A DNA stretch of 64,000 nt from Megaustenia siamemsis (Eukaryota; Mollusca; Gastropoda; Stylommatophora; Ariophantidae), in the NCBI GenBank assembly GCA_032433765.1, contig JAVIAB010000073.1, forward strand, positions 66,024,205-66,088,204, read 5' to 3'. Made by a program: the position numbers and the translations under genes. Under the pieces are notes generated by a model. It made no database searches and was not told where the DNA came from. It worked only from the letters and a program-made list of their open reading frames with translations. Shown piece by piece: positions 22,402 through 34,790 of this stretch (position 1 is the first letter of the stretch; each line of letters begins with the position of its first letter).

Positions 22402-23790
22402 TTGAGTTATTGAGTTATTTGCGGGTCATCATCATCGCACTCCGAACATGTCCATAGGTGCTCAGATCCCCTCCTCAGCAATTCCCTCAGTGTCCAGCGA
22501 CTGACGACTCCAGTTCTATGTTGATTGATAAGTCTTCTTATACGGCCACTAAGTGTCTCATTTCTCGCTGTGCCCAACTTAACTCCCATTTCCATCATCC
22601 GAAGAAGTGACGTGGATCTGTGTTTGTCGAAGTCCTGTGCTCTTCCCACATCTCGGAGGGCATTGATGATGTCCGCCCAATCCATTGGTTGCCCGTCCTC
22701 AACGACAGCGCAGCTAGCCAACCTGTCCGCCCTTTCATTTCCCCGTACTCCCGCATGTCCAGGGACATAGACAAAGGCGACCTTACGTATTTTGGATTTC
22801 TGCAACGACTCTACCTATTGCATGCATACAGAGCCCGCCTTCACTTTTTTTATCATGCTCATCGAATCACTCAGTATACATGCGTGGGTGTAGTCTTGTG
22901 ACTCTAACCATTTGAATGCCTTGGTCACTGCCTCCATTGTCATGCTACTCGTGGTCACGACGTATGCACCACTGTCTTCGTAGACTATTCTGCCTGCCGA
23001 GCGTGCTGTAAATGCCCATGCACTTCTTTGGTGTTGTCTTACAGATCCGTCTGTATAGTTGACTGCATCTTTCTCATTGGTGCTATCGCAGATGAGACCA
23101 TTGACCTCAGCATTAACCACGACCGGGTTCTGTTCCCTACTTTTCCTGTCGAGTGTGACAATACACGAGAAAGTCCCCTTGAATGACGTAGGCACCGGTA
23201 TCCACTCCTCACCACCGCTGATATTGGTAAGCCCACAGACCTGTTTGATGACATCTTCTGCTCGGCCCACCCATGATTTGCCTCTTTTTAACCTGTCACC
23301 TTTCTCTGTGTTGAGCATGTGGTGCAATGGATGCTCTGTATCTGTACTAATCTTCAGGTATGCTCATGCTCTCCAGATCTTGATTCTGTCATCCATGGTT
23401 GGAAAGTCAAGAAGATACCTCATTGCTACACAGGGAGTGTCCCTCGTACATCCCAGGATAATGCGCATGGCTTCATTTTGTATTTTCTCCAGCCTATCAA
23501 TTTGAGTCGTACTGACAGTAAGAATTGCCAGGGCATATTCGATAGGTGCGAGGACTAATACCTGTAACAGAAGAGTAAGTAGCCTCTGCTCGATGTTGGC
23601 AGCTGCCATGACCTTCAAGGCAGCTAATCCTTTGTGGGATTTTGTTATCACATGGTCGATGTGGTCCCGAAAACACAGGCTGCGATCAAACTTAACTCCA
23701 AGGTATGTCATCAACTTGTCCCTGGTCACCTCATCAGCTCCCATTCGTACTACCAGTGTGGTAGTCAATATTGTTCATTACTTGTCCTTT
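22402..23790 (-). mobile_element. RNase H-bearing LINE (I/jockey type) 3' part, two in-frame stops
   Basis: Three minus-strand open stretches (23,768-23,364; 23,327-22,815; 22,805-22,407) share one frame, broken only by two stops. The first has LMTYLGVKFDRSLCFRDHI and IQNEAMRIILGCTRDTPC (RT thumb). The second starts RNase H (VNYTDGSV, TMEAVTKAFKWLE, ILSDSMSMIKKV). The third completes it (FVYVPGHAGVRGNERADRLA) and continues to a cysteine-containing end (LWTCSECD). The catalytic D-E-D residues are all visible. This is one of the younger insertions, in the exon 7-8 intron. Confidence 0.9.
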
Positions 23791-24680
23791 CCTAACAAAT
23801 TTGTGAGAAATTAACATCCATAGTTAAAAATAGAAAGTTTTGAAAGCTTTGTGGAAAGATAACATGTTTTTGATATACCAAAACTGTAAACTTTTCTGAG
23901 GACATAGCGGCATTTATCACTAGAAGAAAATGCCGGATGTAGATTAAGTGATACAGATATTGTTAAAGTGATAATTAATTATAAGTTATATAGATATTTC
24001 TAAAGTTATAAATATATATATAGATATTTTTATAGTTATGTTAAATTCTAATTTAATCTACAAATATCTAATTTGTCTTTTATATAATTGTATACCCCTG
24101 CAGCCCACACTCCCATAAAAGATGACAAAATGACTTGTGTAAGAGATCTGATAACCTCATCATATGAAATAGCCATATATTGAAAATACTTTTGCATAAT
24201 ATTTCTTCACCATTGATTGCAGCGAGCAGCTTTGATTACATAAACTAGGATAGATGAAGATCAGCTCAGTAAAGTGGATTTAATTGAACAGATTCAATAT
24301 CAATGAGTATTATCATATATATTAGTTTCCATTCATTGTTATGTATAAAGAATTAAATGAGAATGCCAGTCGCTTAAAGGTAACATGATGTCCTATATAA
24401 TGTTCCAAAGAAGTGAGGTATTAAATTTCACCATATAAGACCACTGCAGAGATGAGGGGGCCAGTGTTCTTTTTTGTTCTTATTACCTTCCTCAATTCAG
24501 TGAGTCAGGTACCCATTCTGTTTTCAGTAAGTCGACTGGAGCTGGAATCAAACCCTATTCACTTTATTGCCAAATTAGCATGTTAGCACTAAGTTACTGA
24601 CACTCTCAGAGCTCATTCACTTTGTATTATGATTCACAAACAAACTGTTCCCAAAAAAAAAGTCTATACACTCACTGTAG
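23791..24680. other. Intron 7 sequence, nothing seen
   Basis: AT-rich with a TATATATAGATATT-type low-complexity patch near 24,000. Confidence 0.4.
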
Positions 24681-24839
24681 ATGACTGCCCTGTTGGACAA
24701 GAAATAGGTAGCAGCAACAACTGTACTGACTGTCGCATTGGATTTTATCGAGGACCTAATGATGCTGTCTGTCAAAGATGTCCAGATGGCACTGTCACCC
24801 AGACTACTACTCAGACCTCTGTGGCAGCTTGCAATGTTG
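24681..24839 (+). CDS. Exon 8: EphR-like module 3
   Basis: This 159-bp phase 1-1 exon lies between CACTGTAG and GGTAAGT. It encodes DDCPVGQEIGSSNNCTDCRI, then GFYRGPNDAVCQRCPDG, then TVTQTTTQTSVAACNV. All six module cysteines are present and the reading frame is intact. Confidence 0.9.
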
Positions 24840-25507
24840 GTAAGTAAACAACGCTAGTATTTAATACATTTCAGGTCTGCTTGTTTTCTGCCTGTAACAT
24901 TATCTGTTATAAAAATTAGTCACAGTTTGTTGAAGCAGGTGAAAATACTGTCACAGATTTACATGCATGAGAGTTTTAGTACAGAAGTCTTTCTGAGTAA
25001 AATTTGTCCTGATGTTGAATTGCTTCAATTTGCTTGACTATTTCTTCATCCTTAAAATTGTTTAATTGTATAACTGAACATTAATATTGATGCAACCAAA
25101 CTCAACAAGTCTGCACTTCTGAAATGATATTTTTCATCTTTTCAAAATTTATGATGTTTAAGTGATGCTGAATCTCCCTGATAGTTATTGTCACATATCT
25201 TTTTTTTTACTGTAAAGGTTAGTCACTATAAATGATCTTCCTGTCCATTAATTACAGAATATAGTGCTGGAAAACAAAAATCTCAAGTGGATCAATATAA
25301 AAAATGGTGTTTTCAACAGTTGTCAAGAAGCTGCAACCATTTTTTAAATAATAGACTGTTGTCCCGTTATAATTTCACACATTCAGTCATTTTGATCAAA
25401 TACCTGAAGTCATTCATACAACATTTGCTATCTGAATGAACTTCTCAATTATTAATATACAACACATTTCTAATGTAACATCTACAATCTGTTAGTTTTT
25501 TGACATG
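24840..25507. other. Intron 8 sequence, nothing seen
   Basis: No exon or repeat recognised. Confidence 0.4.
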
Positions 25508-26560
25508 CTTCATCATCATCATCATCGAGTGCCTTCTCAGCAGCGAAGGTTGGCTACCATGGAGCGTCATTCTGCTCTTACTCTTGCTTTGATGGTGCAG
25601 GTTTGTCTTAGGCTGATTTGTCCATCTTTTGATGTTACTCGTCCATGTTAGTCTTGGTCTACCTCTGCCTCTTTTACCTTGTATTTTCCCCTCCAGGATT
25701 ACTTTTAGTAGGCTGTTGTGTCTTTTAACATGGCCCAAAAATCGCATTTGTCTTGTTTGAATTGTGCTTAGTAGTTCTCTTTTCATTTTTAGTTGTTTTA
25801 ATACTTCGTTTGTTTTCTTTTCCTTCCATCCAATTCTACCTATTCTTCTATATATCCACATTTCAAAGGCTTCAATTCTCTGTTCTGTTTACTTGTCTAA
25901 TGTCCATGTTTCTGCACCATATAGGAATGTTGAGAAAACATAACATCTTGCTATCTTAGTTTTAGCCCTGGTGTTATTTGTTTTGATGTTAGTATGTTCT
26001 TCATGATATTAAAATTACTTTTGCCATTCCTATTCTTTTGTTTATTTCAGTTGTACATTTTCCATCATTGGTTATAGTATGTCCAAGGTAGTTGTAGTTC
26101 TGAACTGTCTCCAGGTCTATTCCTTCTATTTTGATATCCACTTGTGGGTTTTGAGTATCTTCTTTGTTTATGATCATAGTTTTAGTCTTTTTGTTATTCA
26201 TATCTAGTCCATATTTTTTGCTTGTCATGTTTATTTCATTAAGTAATTGTTGTAGTAGATCTTTAGGATTTTCTACTAGTAGTACAGTATCGTCAGCATA
26301 TCTTAGGTTATTGATTATCTTTCCATTAATTTGTAGGCCTGGCATCTCTATGATGTTTTTAAAAATTTGCTCAGTGTATAGATTGAACAAGCTTGGTGAT
26401 AGGATTCATCCCTGTCTTACTCCTCTTTTTATATCAATGGGTGTAGATGACATGCTTACACAGTGTATAAGCTTGTTATAGGATTCATTCATTTCTTTGA
26501 TCTTGATAATGTTCATGTTTGTAGGTCTGCATATCTTACATATATTTTATAGGTGAACTT
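25508..26560 (-). mobile_element. Family C RTE-like LINE, 3' part
   Basis: The minus strand starts from the (GATG)n tail at 25,508. It encodes, towards the right, the C-terminus (RMRFLGHVKRHNSLLKVI, KIQGKRGRGRPRLTWTSNI, YRRIGRIGWKEKKTNEVL) and RT (INNLRYADDTVLLVENPKD, MTSKKYGLDMNNKKTKTM, YNYLGHTITNDGKCTTEI). The YADD box is intact. It is closely related to the copy interrupted by the palindromic array. Confidence 0.9.
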
Positions 26561-27059
26561 GTACACTAGACAACAAAAAAAACCCATGCAAATGGGAAAT
26601 AAATGTACATGGCAATTTTAGGTGCTAATTTATAGTAATAATAAATATTATTCATATTTAATATTATTAATAATAATAATAAATAGTTTTTACAAGAAGT
26701 TCCGATTGGACTCAACAATTTCTTTCAAATTTAGCAATTTCAGTTATGTTTAAATTAGTGCTAAATTCAAAATTACATTAAAAAAAATTTTATCTACTAA
26801 ATTAATTATTAAACATATATTTTAAAATGCAGAGCTATTGACAGAAACGAGCTATTTAACTAACAATGAATATTGCTGGCGCCTTGTATTTAATCTTTAT
26901 ACCTTAGTAAGTAAATGTAGAATTGTATTGTGCAGCTCTAATTATATGGATGCTGAATTTGTAAAAATTCATTGTTTTTAACTCTGCACTAATAAATAAA
27001 AAAAAAAATATTGAAAAAAAGCACACCTACTACTTAGACTGTATTCAATTATGAATCCA
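26561..27059. other. Very AT-rich intron sequence
   Basis: Poly-A and ATT-type low complexity; no features. Confidence 0.5.
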
Positions 27060-28082
27060 ATAATTTGAATCATATATATAAACAAAAATGGATAACTAAC
27101 ACCATCTTAGAAAAAATGGAAGAAAGGAGACAAGCGAAGAACACTACCCAATACAATAAAATAAATAATGAAATATGCAAAATGTGCAAAAAGGCAAAAG
27201 AAGACTGGCTCAGCCAAAAATGTATAGAAATAGAAACTATGGAAAGCAAACAAGACCTAAGAGGAATGCACACAGAAATAAAGAGAATGACTAATTAAAA
27301 ATAAAAAAGCCACACAGGTGGATGTATTGCAAACAAAAAAGGAAAAATGCTAACAGACAATAAAGATATAATAGATAGATGGCAGGAATATATAACAGTA
27401 CTATTTCATGATCAAAGGGACAAGAAAGCAATTATAAAATGTACATCAGGATATAAAATCTTAAAATCTGAGGTGGAAAAAGCTATAAAAACAATTAAAA
27501 AGGAAAAAGCAGCAAGACCTCACAGCATACAGATAGAGATGATACAGGCACTAGAAGATTTTGGCATTGAAGTGATTACAGACATATGCAATGACATATA
27601 CCATACAGGATACATACCAAATGAACTAAAAACATCAACTTTCATTGCATTGCCTAAAAGGAATGGTGCAGTTGAATGCAGTGACTATGGAACAATAAGC
27701 CTAATGAGCCGTGTTACAAAAATCTTACTGAAAGTTATATAAGGAAGGATTCAGAATAAAATCAATACTGAGTTAGATGAGCAGCAGTTTGGATTTAGGA
27801 AAAATAGCGGGACAAAAGAAGCCATATTCTGCATGAGAACATTAATCGAAAAGTACACATAAGTAAACAAACCAATATATGCCTGCTTCATAGACTACAC
27901 CAAAGCTTTTGATAGAGTACACCACAAACAACTTATAGAATGCCTAAAAGATATACATCTAGATGACATGGACTTACGACTAATATGTAATCTATACTGG
28001 AGCAAACAGCAATAATAAATATTACAAAGAGAACTCTACACCCATTTATATAAAAGGAGTAAGACAGGGATGCATCCTATTG
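27060..28082 (+). mobile_element. Family C RTE-like LINE, left half (before the array)
   Basis: Plus-strand frames run WITNTILEKMEERRQAKNTT, KMLTDNKDIIDRWQEYI, EKAIKTIKKEKAARPHSI, SSDYG-type (ECSDYGTISLM), QQFGFRKNSGTKEAIFCMRT and IDYTKAFDRVHHKQLIE, and stop in the middle of GVRQGCIL at 28,082. The same protein resumes at 33,907, so this and the segment 33,907-34,790 are one element split by the 5.8 kb insertion. Confidence 0.92.
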
Positions 28083-31000
28083 AGGAAGAATAGAACAAAG
28101 AAGTATGTGTTAGCACTCGGAAAAATTGACAGACAAACAACAATAGAAAAAAACGAAGAACAATATATAGTCCGAAGTGGGATCGAACCCGTACTCAGTG
28201 GCACCGCGCCTTGCCACGAGAAGCCGAACGCTTGGCACACTACCACGCAGCCAACTAAAAAATTGGCTATTGCAGTAGTGTCTTACACGATGACGTTCTC
28301 AATGACTATAGCATAGGGTAACGATCACAGACCGGAAATAAATTGTATATTTGTACTTTCCTATTAATGCAAGTATCTCCCAGTAGGGCTGAATACTTGT
28401 GTTGTAGACAAACATTTATTGGACGAAACAGCACGAATAGTAGTTCCCAGTGTTTATATACTGGGTACAAATAATAATACATAAATATTATTATATGGGG
28501 AACTTCCGAGGCGATAATAGGGAATAATAGAACAAAGAAGTATGTGTTAGCACTCGGAAAAATTGACAGACAAACAACAATAGAAAAAAACGAAGAACAA
28601 TATATGTCCGAAGTGGGATCGAACCCGTACTCAGTGGCACCGCGCCTTGCCACGAGAAGCCGAACGCTTGGCACACTACCACGCAGCCAACTAAAAAATT
28701 GGCTATTGCAGTAGTGTCTTACACGATGACGTTCTCAATGACTATAGCATAGGGTAACGATCACAGACCGGAAATAAATTGTATATTTGTACTTTCCTAT
28801 TAATGCAAGTATCTCCCAGTAGGGCTGAATACTTGTGTTGTAGACAAACATTTATTGGACGAAACAGCACGAATAGTAGTTCCCAGTGTTATATACTGGG
28901 TACAAATAATAATACATAAATATTATTATATGGGGAACTTCCGAGGCGATAATAGGGAATAATAGAACAAAGAAGTATGTGTTAGCACTCGGAAAAATTG
29001 ACAGACAAACAACAATAGAAAAAAACGAAGAACAATATATGTCCGAAGTGGGATCGAACCCGTACTCAGTGGCACCGCGCCTTGCCACGAGAAGCCGAAC
29101 GCTTGGCACACTACCACGCAGCCAACTAAAAAATTGGCTATTGCAGTAGTGTCTTACACGATGACGTTCTCAATGACTATAGCATAGGGTAACGATCACA
29201 GACCGGAAATAAATTGTATATTTGTACTTTCCTATTAATGCAAGTATCTCCCAGTAGGGCTGAATACTTGTGTTGTAGACAAACATTTATTGGACGAAAC
29301 AGCACGAATAGTAGTTCCCAGTGTTATATACTGGGTACAAATAATAATACATAAATATTATTATATGGGGAACTTCCGAGGCGATAATAGGGAATAATAG
29401 AACAAAGAAGTATGTGTTAGCACTCGGAAAAATTGACAGACAAACAACAATAGAAAAAAACGAAGAACAATATATGTCCGAAGTGGGATCGAACCCGTAC
29501 TCAGTGGCACCGCGCCTTGCCACGAGAAGCCGAACGCTTGGCACACTACCACGCAGCCAACTAAAAAATTGGCTATTGCAGTAGTGTCTTACACGATGAC
29601 GTTCTCAATGACTATAGCATAGGGTAACGATCACAGACCGGAAATAAATTGTATATTTGTACTTTCCTATTAATGCAAGTATCTCCCAGTAGGGCTGAAT
29701 ACTTGTGTTGTAGACAAACATTTATTGGACGAAACAGCACGAATAGTAGTTCCCAGTGTTATATACTGGGTACAAATAATAATACATAAATATTATTATA
29801 TGGGGAACTTCCGAGGCGATAATAGGGAATAATAGAACAAAGAAGTATGTGTTAGCACTCGGAAAAATTGACAGACAAACAACAATAGAAAAAAACGAAG
29901 AACAATATATGTCCGAAGTGGGATCGAACCCGTACTCAGTGGCACCGCGCCTTGCCACGAGAAGCCGAACGCTTGGCACACTACCACGCAGCCAACTAAA
30001 AAATTGGCTATTGCAGTAGTGTCTTACACGATGACGTTCTCAATGACTATAGCATAGGGTAACGATCACAGACCGGAAATAAATTGTATATTTGTACTTT
30101 CCTATTAATGCAAGTATCTCCCAGTAGGGCTGAATACTTGTGTTGTAGACAAACATTTATTGGACGAAACAGCACGAATAGTAGTTCCCAGTGTTATATA
30201 CTGGGTACAAATAATAATACATAAATATTATTATATGGGGAACTTCCGAGGCGATAATAGGGAATAATAGAACAAAGAAGTATGTGTTAGCACTCGGAAA
30301 AATTGACAGACAAACAACAATAGAAAAAAACGAAGAACAATATATGGTCCGAAGTGGGATCGAACCCGTACTCAGTGGCACCGCGCCTTGCCACGAGAAG
30401 CCGAACGCTTGGCACACTACCACGCAGCCAACTAAAAAATTGGCTATTGCAGTAGTGTCTTACACGATGACGTTCTCAATGACTATAGCATAGGGTAACG
30501 ATCACAGACCGGAAATAAATTGTATATTTGTACTTTCCTATTAATGCAAGTATCTCCCAGTAGGGCTGAATACTTGTGTTGTAGACAAACATTTATTGGA
30601 CGAAACAGCACGAATAGTAGTTCCCAGTGTTATATACTGGGTACAAATAATAATACATAAATATTATTATATGGGGAACTTCCGAGGCGATAATAGGGAA
30701 TAATAGAACAAAGAAGTATGTGTTAGCACTCGGAAAAATTGACAGACAAACAACAATAGAAAAAAACGAAGAACAATATATGGTCCGAAGTGGGATCGAA
30801 CCCGTACTCAGTGGCACCGCGCCTTGCCACGAGAAGCCGAACGCTTGGCACACTACCACGCAGCCAACTAAAAAATTGGCTATTGCAGTAGTGTCTTACA
30901 CGATGACGTTCTCAATGACTATAGCATAGGGTAACGATCACAGACCGGAAATAAATTGTATATTTGTACTTTCCTATTAATGCAAGGTCTGTGATCGTTA

Positions 31001-33906
31001 CCCTATGCTATAGTCATTGAGAACGTCATCGTGTAAGACACTACTGCAATAGCCAATTTTTTAGTTGGCTGCGTGGTAGTGTGCCAAGCGTTCGGCTTCT
31101 CGTGGCAAGGCGCGGTGCCACTGAGTACGGGTTCGATCCCACTTCGGACCATATATTGTTCTTCGTTTTTTTCTATTGTTGTTTGTCTGTCAATTTTTCC
31201 GAGTGCTAACACATACTTCTTTGTTCTATTATTCCCTATTATCGCCTCGGAAGTTCCCCATATAATAATATTTATGTATTATTATTTGTACCCAGTATAT
31301 AAACTGGGAACTACTATTCGTGCTGTTTCGTCCAATAAATGTTTGTCTACAACACAAGTATTCAGCCCTACTGGGAGATACTTGCATTAATAGGAAAGTA
31401 CAAATATACAATTTATTTCCGGTCTGTGATCGTTACCCTATGCTATAGTCATTGAGAACGTCATCGTGTAAGACACTACTGCAATAGCCAATTTTTTAGT
31501 TGGCTGCGTGGTAGTGTGCCAAGCGTTCGGCTTCTCGTGGCAAGGCGCGGTGCCACTGAGTACGGGTTCGATCCCACTTCGGACCATATATTGTTCTTCG
31601 TTTTTTTCTATTGTTGTTTGTCTGTCAATTTTTCCGAGTGCTAACACATACTTCTTTGTTCTATTATTCCCTATTATCGCCTCGGAAGTTCCCCATATAA
31701 TAATATTTATGTATTATTATTTGTACCCAGTATATAACACTGGGAACTACTATTCGTGCTGTTTCGTCCAATAAATGTTTGTCTACAACACAAGTATTCA
31801 GCCCTACTGGGAGATACTTGCATTAATAGGAAAGTACAAATATACAATTTATTTCCGGTCTGTGATCGTTACCCTATGCTATAGTCATTGAGAACGTCAT
31901 CGTGTAAGACACTACTGCAATAGCCAATTTTTTAGTTGGCTGCGTGGTAGTGTGCCAAGCGTTCGGCTTCTCGTGGCAAGGCGCGGTGCCACTGAGTACG
32001 GGTTCGATCCCACTTCGGACCATATATTGTTCTTCGTTTTTTTCTATTGTTGTTTGTCTGTCAATTTTTCCGAGTGCTAACACATACTTCTTTGTTCTAT
32101 TATTCCCTATTATCGCCTCGGAAGTTCCCCATATAATAATATTTATGTATTATTATTTGTACCCAGTATATAACACTGGGAACTACTATTCGTGCTGTTT
32201 CGTCCAATAAATGTTTGTCTACAACACAAGTATTCAGCCCTACTGGGAGATACTTGCATTAATAGGAAAGTACAAATATACAATTTATTTCCGGTCTGTG
32301 ATCGTTACCCTATGCTATAGTCATTGAGAACGTCATCGTGTAAGACACTACTGCAATAGCCAATTTTTTAGTTGGCTGCGTGGTAGTGTGCCAAGCGTTC
32401 GGCTTCTCGTGGCAAGGCGCGGTGCCACTGAGTACGGGTTCGATCCCACTTCGGACCATATATTGTTCTTCGTTTTTTTCTATTGTTGTTTGTCTGTCAA
32501 TTTTTCCGAGTGCTAACACATACTTCTTTGTTCTATTATTCCCTATTATCGCCTCGGAAGTTCCCCATATAATAATATTTATGTATTATTATTTGTACCC
32601 AGTATATAACACTGGGAACTACTATTCGTGCTGTTTCGTCCAATAAATGTTTGTCTACAACACAAGTATTCAGCCCTACTGGGAGATACTTGCATTAATA
32701 GGAAAGTACAAATATACAATTTATTTCCGGTCTGTGATCGTTACCCTATGCTATAGTCATTGAGAACGTCATCGTGTAAGACACTACTGCAATAGCCAAT
32801 TTTTTAGTTGGCTGCGTGGTAGTGTGCCAAGCGTTCGGCTTCTCGTGGCAAGGCGCGGTGCCACTGAGTACGGGTTCGATCCCACTTCGGACCATATATT
32901 GTTCTTCGTTTTTTTCTATTGTTGTTTGTCTGTCAATTTTTCCGAGTGCTAACACATACTTCTTTGTTCTATTATTCCCTATTATCGCCTCGGAAGTTCC
33001 CCATATAATAATATTTATGTATTATTATTTGTACCCAGTATATAACACTGGGAACTACTATTCGTGCTGTTTCGTCCAATAAATGTTTGTCTACAACACA
33101 AGTATTCAGCCCTACTGGGAGATACTTGCATTAATAGGAAAGTACAAATATACAATTTATTTCCGGTCTGTGATCGTTACCCTATGCTATAGTCATTGAG
33201 AACGTCATTGTGTAAGACACTACTGCAATAGCCAATTTTTTAGTTGGCTGCGTGGTAGTGTGCCAAGCGTTCGGCTTCTCGTGGCAAGGCGCGGTGCCAC
33301 TGAGTACGGGTTCGATCCCACTTCGGACCATATATTGTTCTTCGTTTTTTTCTATTGTTGTTTGTCTGTCAATTTTTCCGAGTGCTAACACATACTTCTT
33401 TGTTCTATTATTCCCTATTATCGCCTCGGAAGTTCCCCATATAATAATATTTATGTATTATTATTTGTACCCAGTATATAACACTGGGAACTACTATTCG
33501 TGCTGTTTCGTCCAATAAATGTTTGTCTACAACACAAGTATTCAGCCCTACTGGGAGATACTTGCATTAATAGGAAAGTACAAATATACAATTTATTTCC
33601 GGTCTGTGATCGTTACCCTATGCTATAGTCATTGAGAACGTCATCGTGTAAGACACTACTGCAATAGCCAATTTTTTAGTTGGCTGCGTGGTAGTGTGCC
33701 AAGCGTTCGGCTTCTCGTGGCAAGGCGCGGTGCCACTGAGTACGGGTTCGATCCCACTTCGGACTATATATTGTTCTTCGTTTTTTTCTATTGTTGTTTG
33801 TCTGTCAATTTTTCCGAGTGCTAACACATACTTCTTTGTTCTATTATTCCCTATTATCGCCTCGGAAGTTCCCCATATAATAATATTTATGTATTATTAT
33901 TGTACC
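28083..33906. repeat. Palindromic tandem array of a ~435-bp tRNA-bearing unit, inserted with TSD
   Basis: Units start (AGAACAAAGAAGTATGTG) at 28092, 28529, 28964, 29399, 29834, 30269 and 30705, a period of 435-437 bp, in direct orientation. At 30,987 the sequence continues as the reverse complement of the same unit, again with a 435-436 bp period, until 33,906. The spacer between the arms is 30,946-30,986 (41 bp). ATGCATCCTATTG (28070-28082) and ATGCATCTATTG (33907-33918) flank the block and are consecutive in the split LINE, so they look like a target-site duplication with one indel. Units differ at only a few positions. Confidence 0.93.
28169..28255 (-). other. tRNA-like segment within the array unit (first of the left-arm copies)
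   Basis: On the minus strand the segment reads GTTGGCTGCGTGGTAGTGTG (A-box-like), then a GTGGCA...TGCCAC hairpin like a long variable arm, then GGGTTCGATCCCACTTCGGA (B box and T arm). It ends in CT here, but in CCA in units with ATATGGTCC. The 5' acceptor strand expected to pair with TTCGGAC is not seen, so this is tRNA-related rather than a normal tRNA gene. Every unit has one; in the right arm they are on the plus strand (for example 31,064-31,151). Confidence 0.75.
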
Positions 33907-34790
33907 ATGCATCTATTGCCAAGCTTGTTCAATCTATACACTGAGCAAATCTTTAAAAACATCACAGAGATGCCAGGCCTACAAATTAATGGAAAGATAA
34001 TCAATAACCTAAGATATGCTGATGATACTATACTACTAGCAGAAAATCCTAACGATCTACAACAATTACTTAATTAAATAAATAAGACAAGCAAGAAATA
34101 TGGACTAGAAATGAATAACAAAAAGACTAAAACTATGATGACAAAGAAAATACTCAAAACCCACAAGTGGATATCAAAATTGATGGAATAAACCTGGAGA
34201 CAGTTCAGAACTACAACTACCTTGGACATACTATAACCAATGATGGAAAATGTACAACTGAAATAAACAAAAGAATAGGAATGGCAAAAAGTAATTTTAA
34301 TGTCATGAAGAACATACTAACATCAAAACAAATAACACCAGGGCTAAAACTAAGAATAGCAAAATGTTAGTTTTCTCAACATTCCTATATGGTGCAGAAA
34401 CATGGACATTAGACAAGTAAACAGAACAGAGAACTGAAGTCTTTGAAATGTGGATATATAGAAGAATAGGTAGAATTGGATGGAAGGAAAAGAAAACAAA
34501 CGAAGTATTAAAACAACTAAAAATGAAAAGAGAACTACTAAAGACAATTCAAACAAGACAAATGCAATTTTTGGGCTATGTTAAAAGACACAACAGCCTA
34601 CTAAAAGTAATCCTGGAAGGGAAAATACAAGGTAAAAGAGGCAGAGGCAAACCAAGACTAACATGGACGAGTAACATCAAAAGATGGACAAATCAGCCTA
34701 TGACAACCTGCACCATGAAAGCAAGAGACAGAGCGGAATGGCGCTCCATGGTAGCCAACCTTCGTTGCAGAGATGGCACTCGATGATAAT
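33907..34790 (+). mobile_element. Family C RTE-like LINE, right half (after the array)
   Basis: The RT resumes with PSLFNLYTEQIFKNITEM, INNLRYADDTILLAENPND, KKYGLEMNNKKTKT and YNYLGHTITNDGKCTTEI. A C-terminal frame (34,448-34,786) follows with YRRIGRIGWKEKKTNEVL and RGRGKPRLTWTSNIKRW. The tail is GATGATAATGATGA. Several stops and frameshifts are present outside the insertion, so it was probably already inactive. Confidence 0.92.

Noticed and set aside
28850..28890. GGACGAAACAGC in the array unit resembles part of a hammerhead ribozyme
   Set aside because: The required CUGANGA box is absent on both strands; the nearest candidates (CTGAATA, CTGAGTA) lack the catalytic G, and no stem II pairing could be built.
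28080..33900. Repeated short reading frames (63-129 aa) within the array, in both orientations
   Set aside because: They are translations of a tRNA-bearing noncoding unit, repeat only because the DNA repeats, and have no family features.
28083..33906. CRISPR-like array
   Set aside because: Units are ~435 bp, nearly identical throughout without unique spacers, include an inversion and lie in an animal intron.
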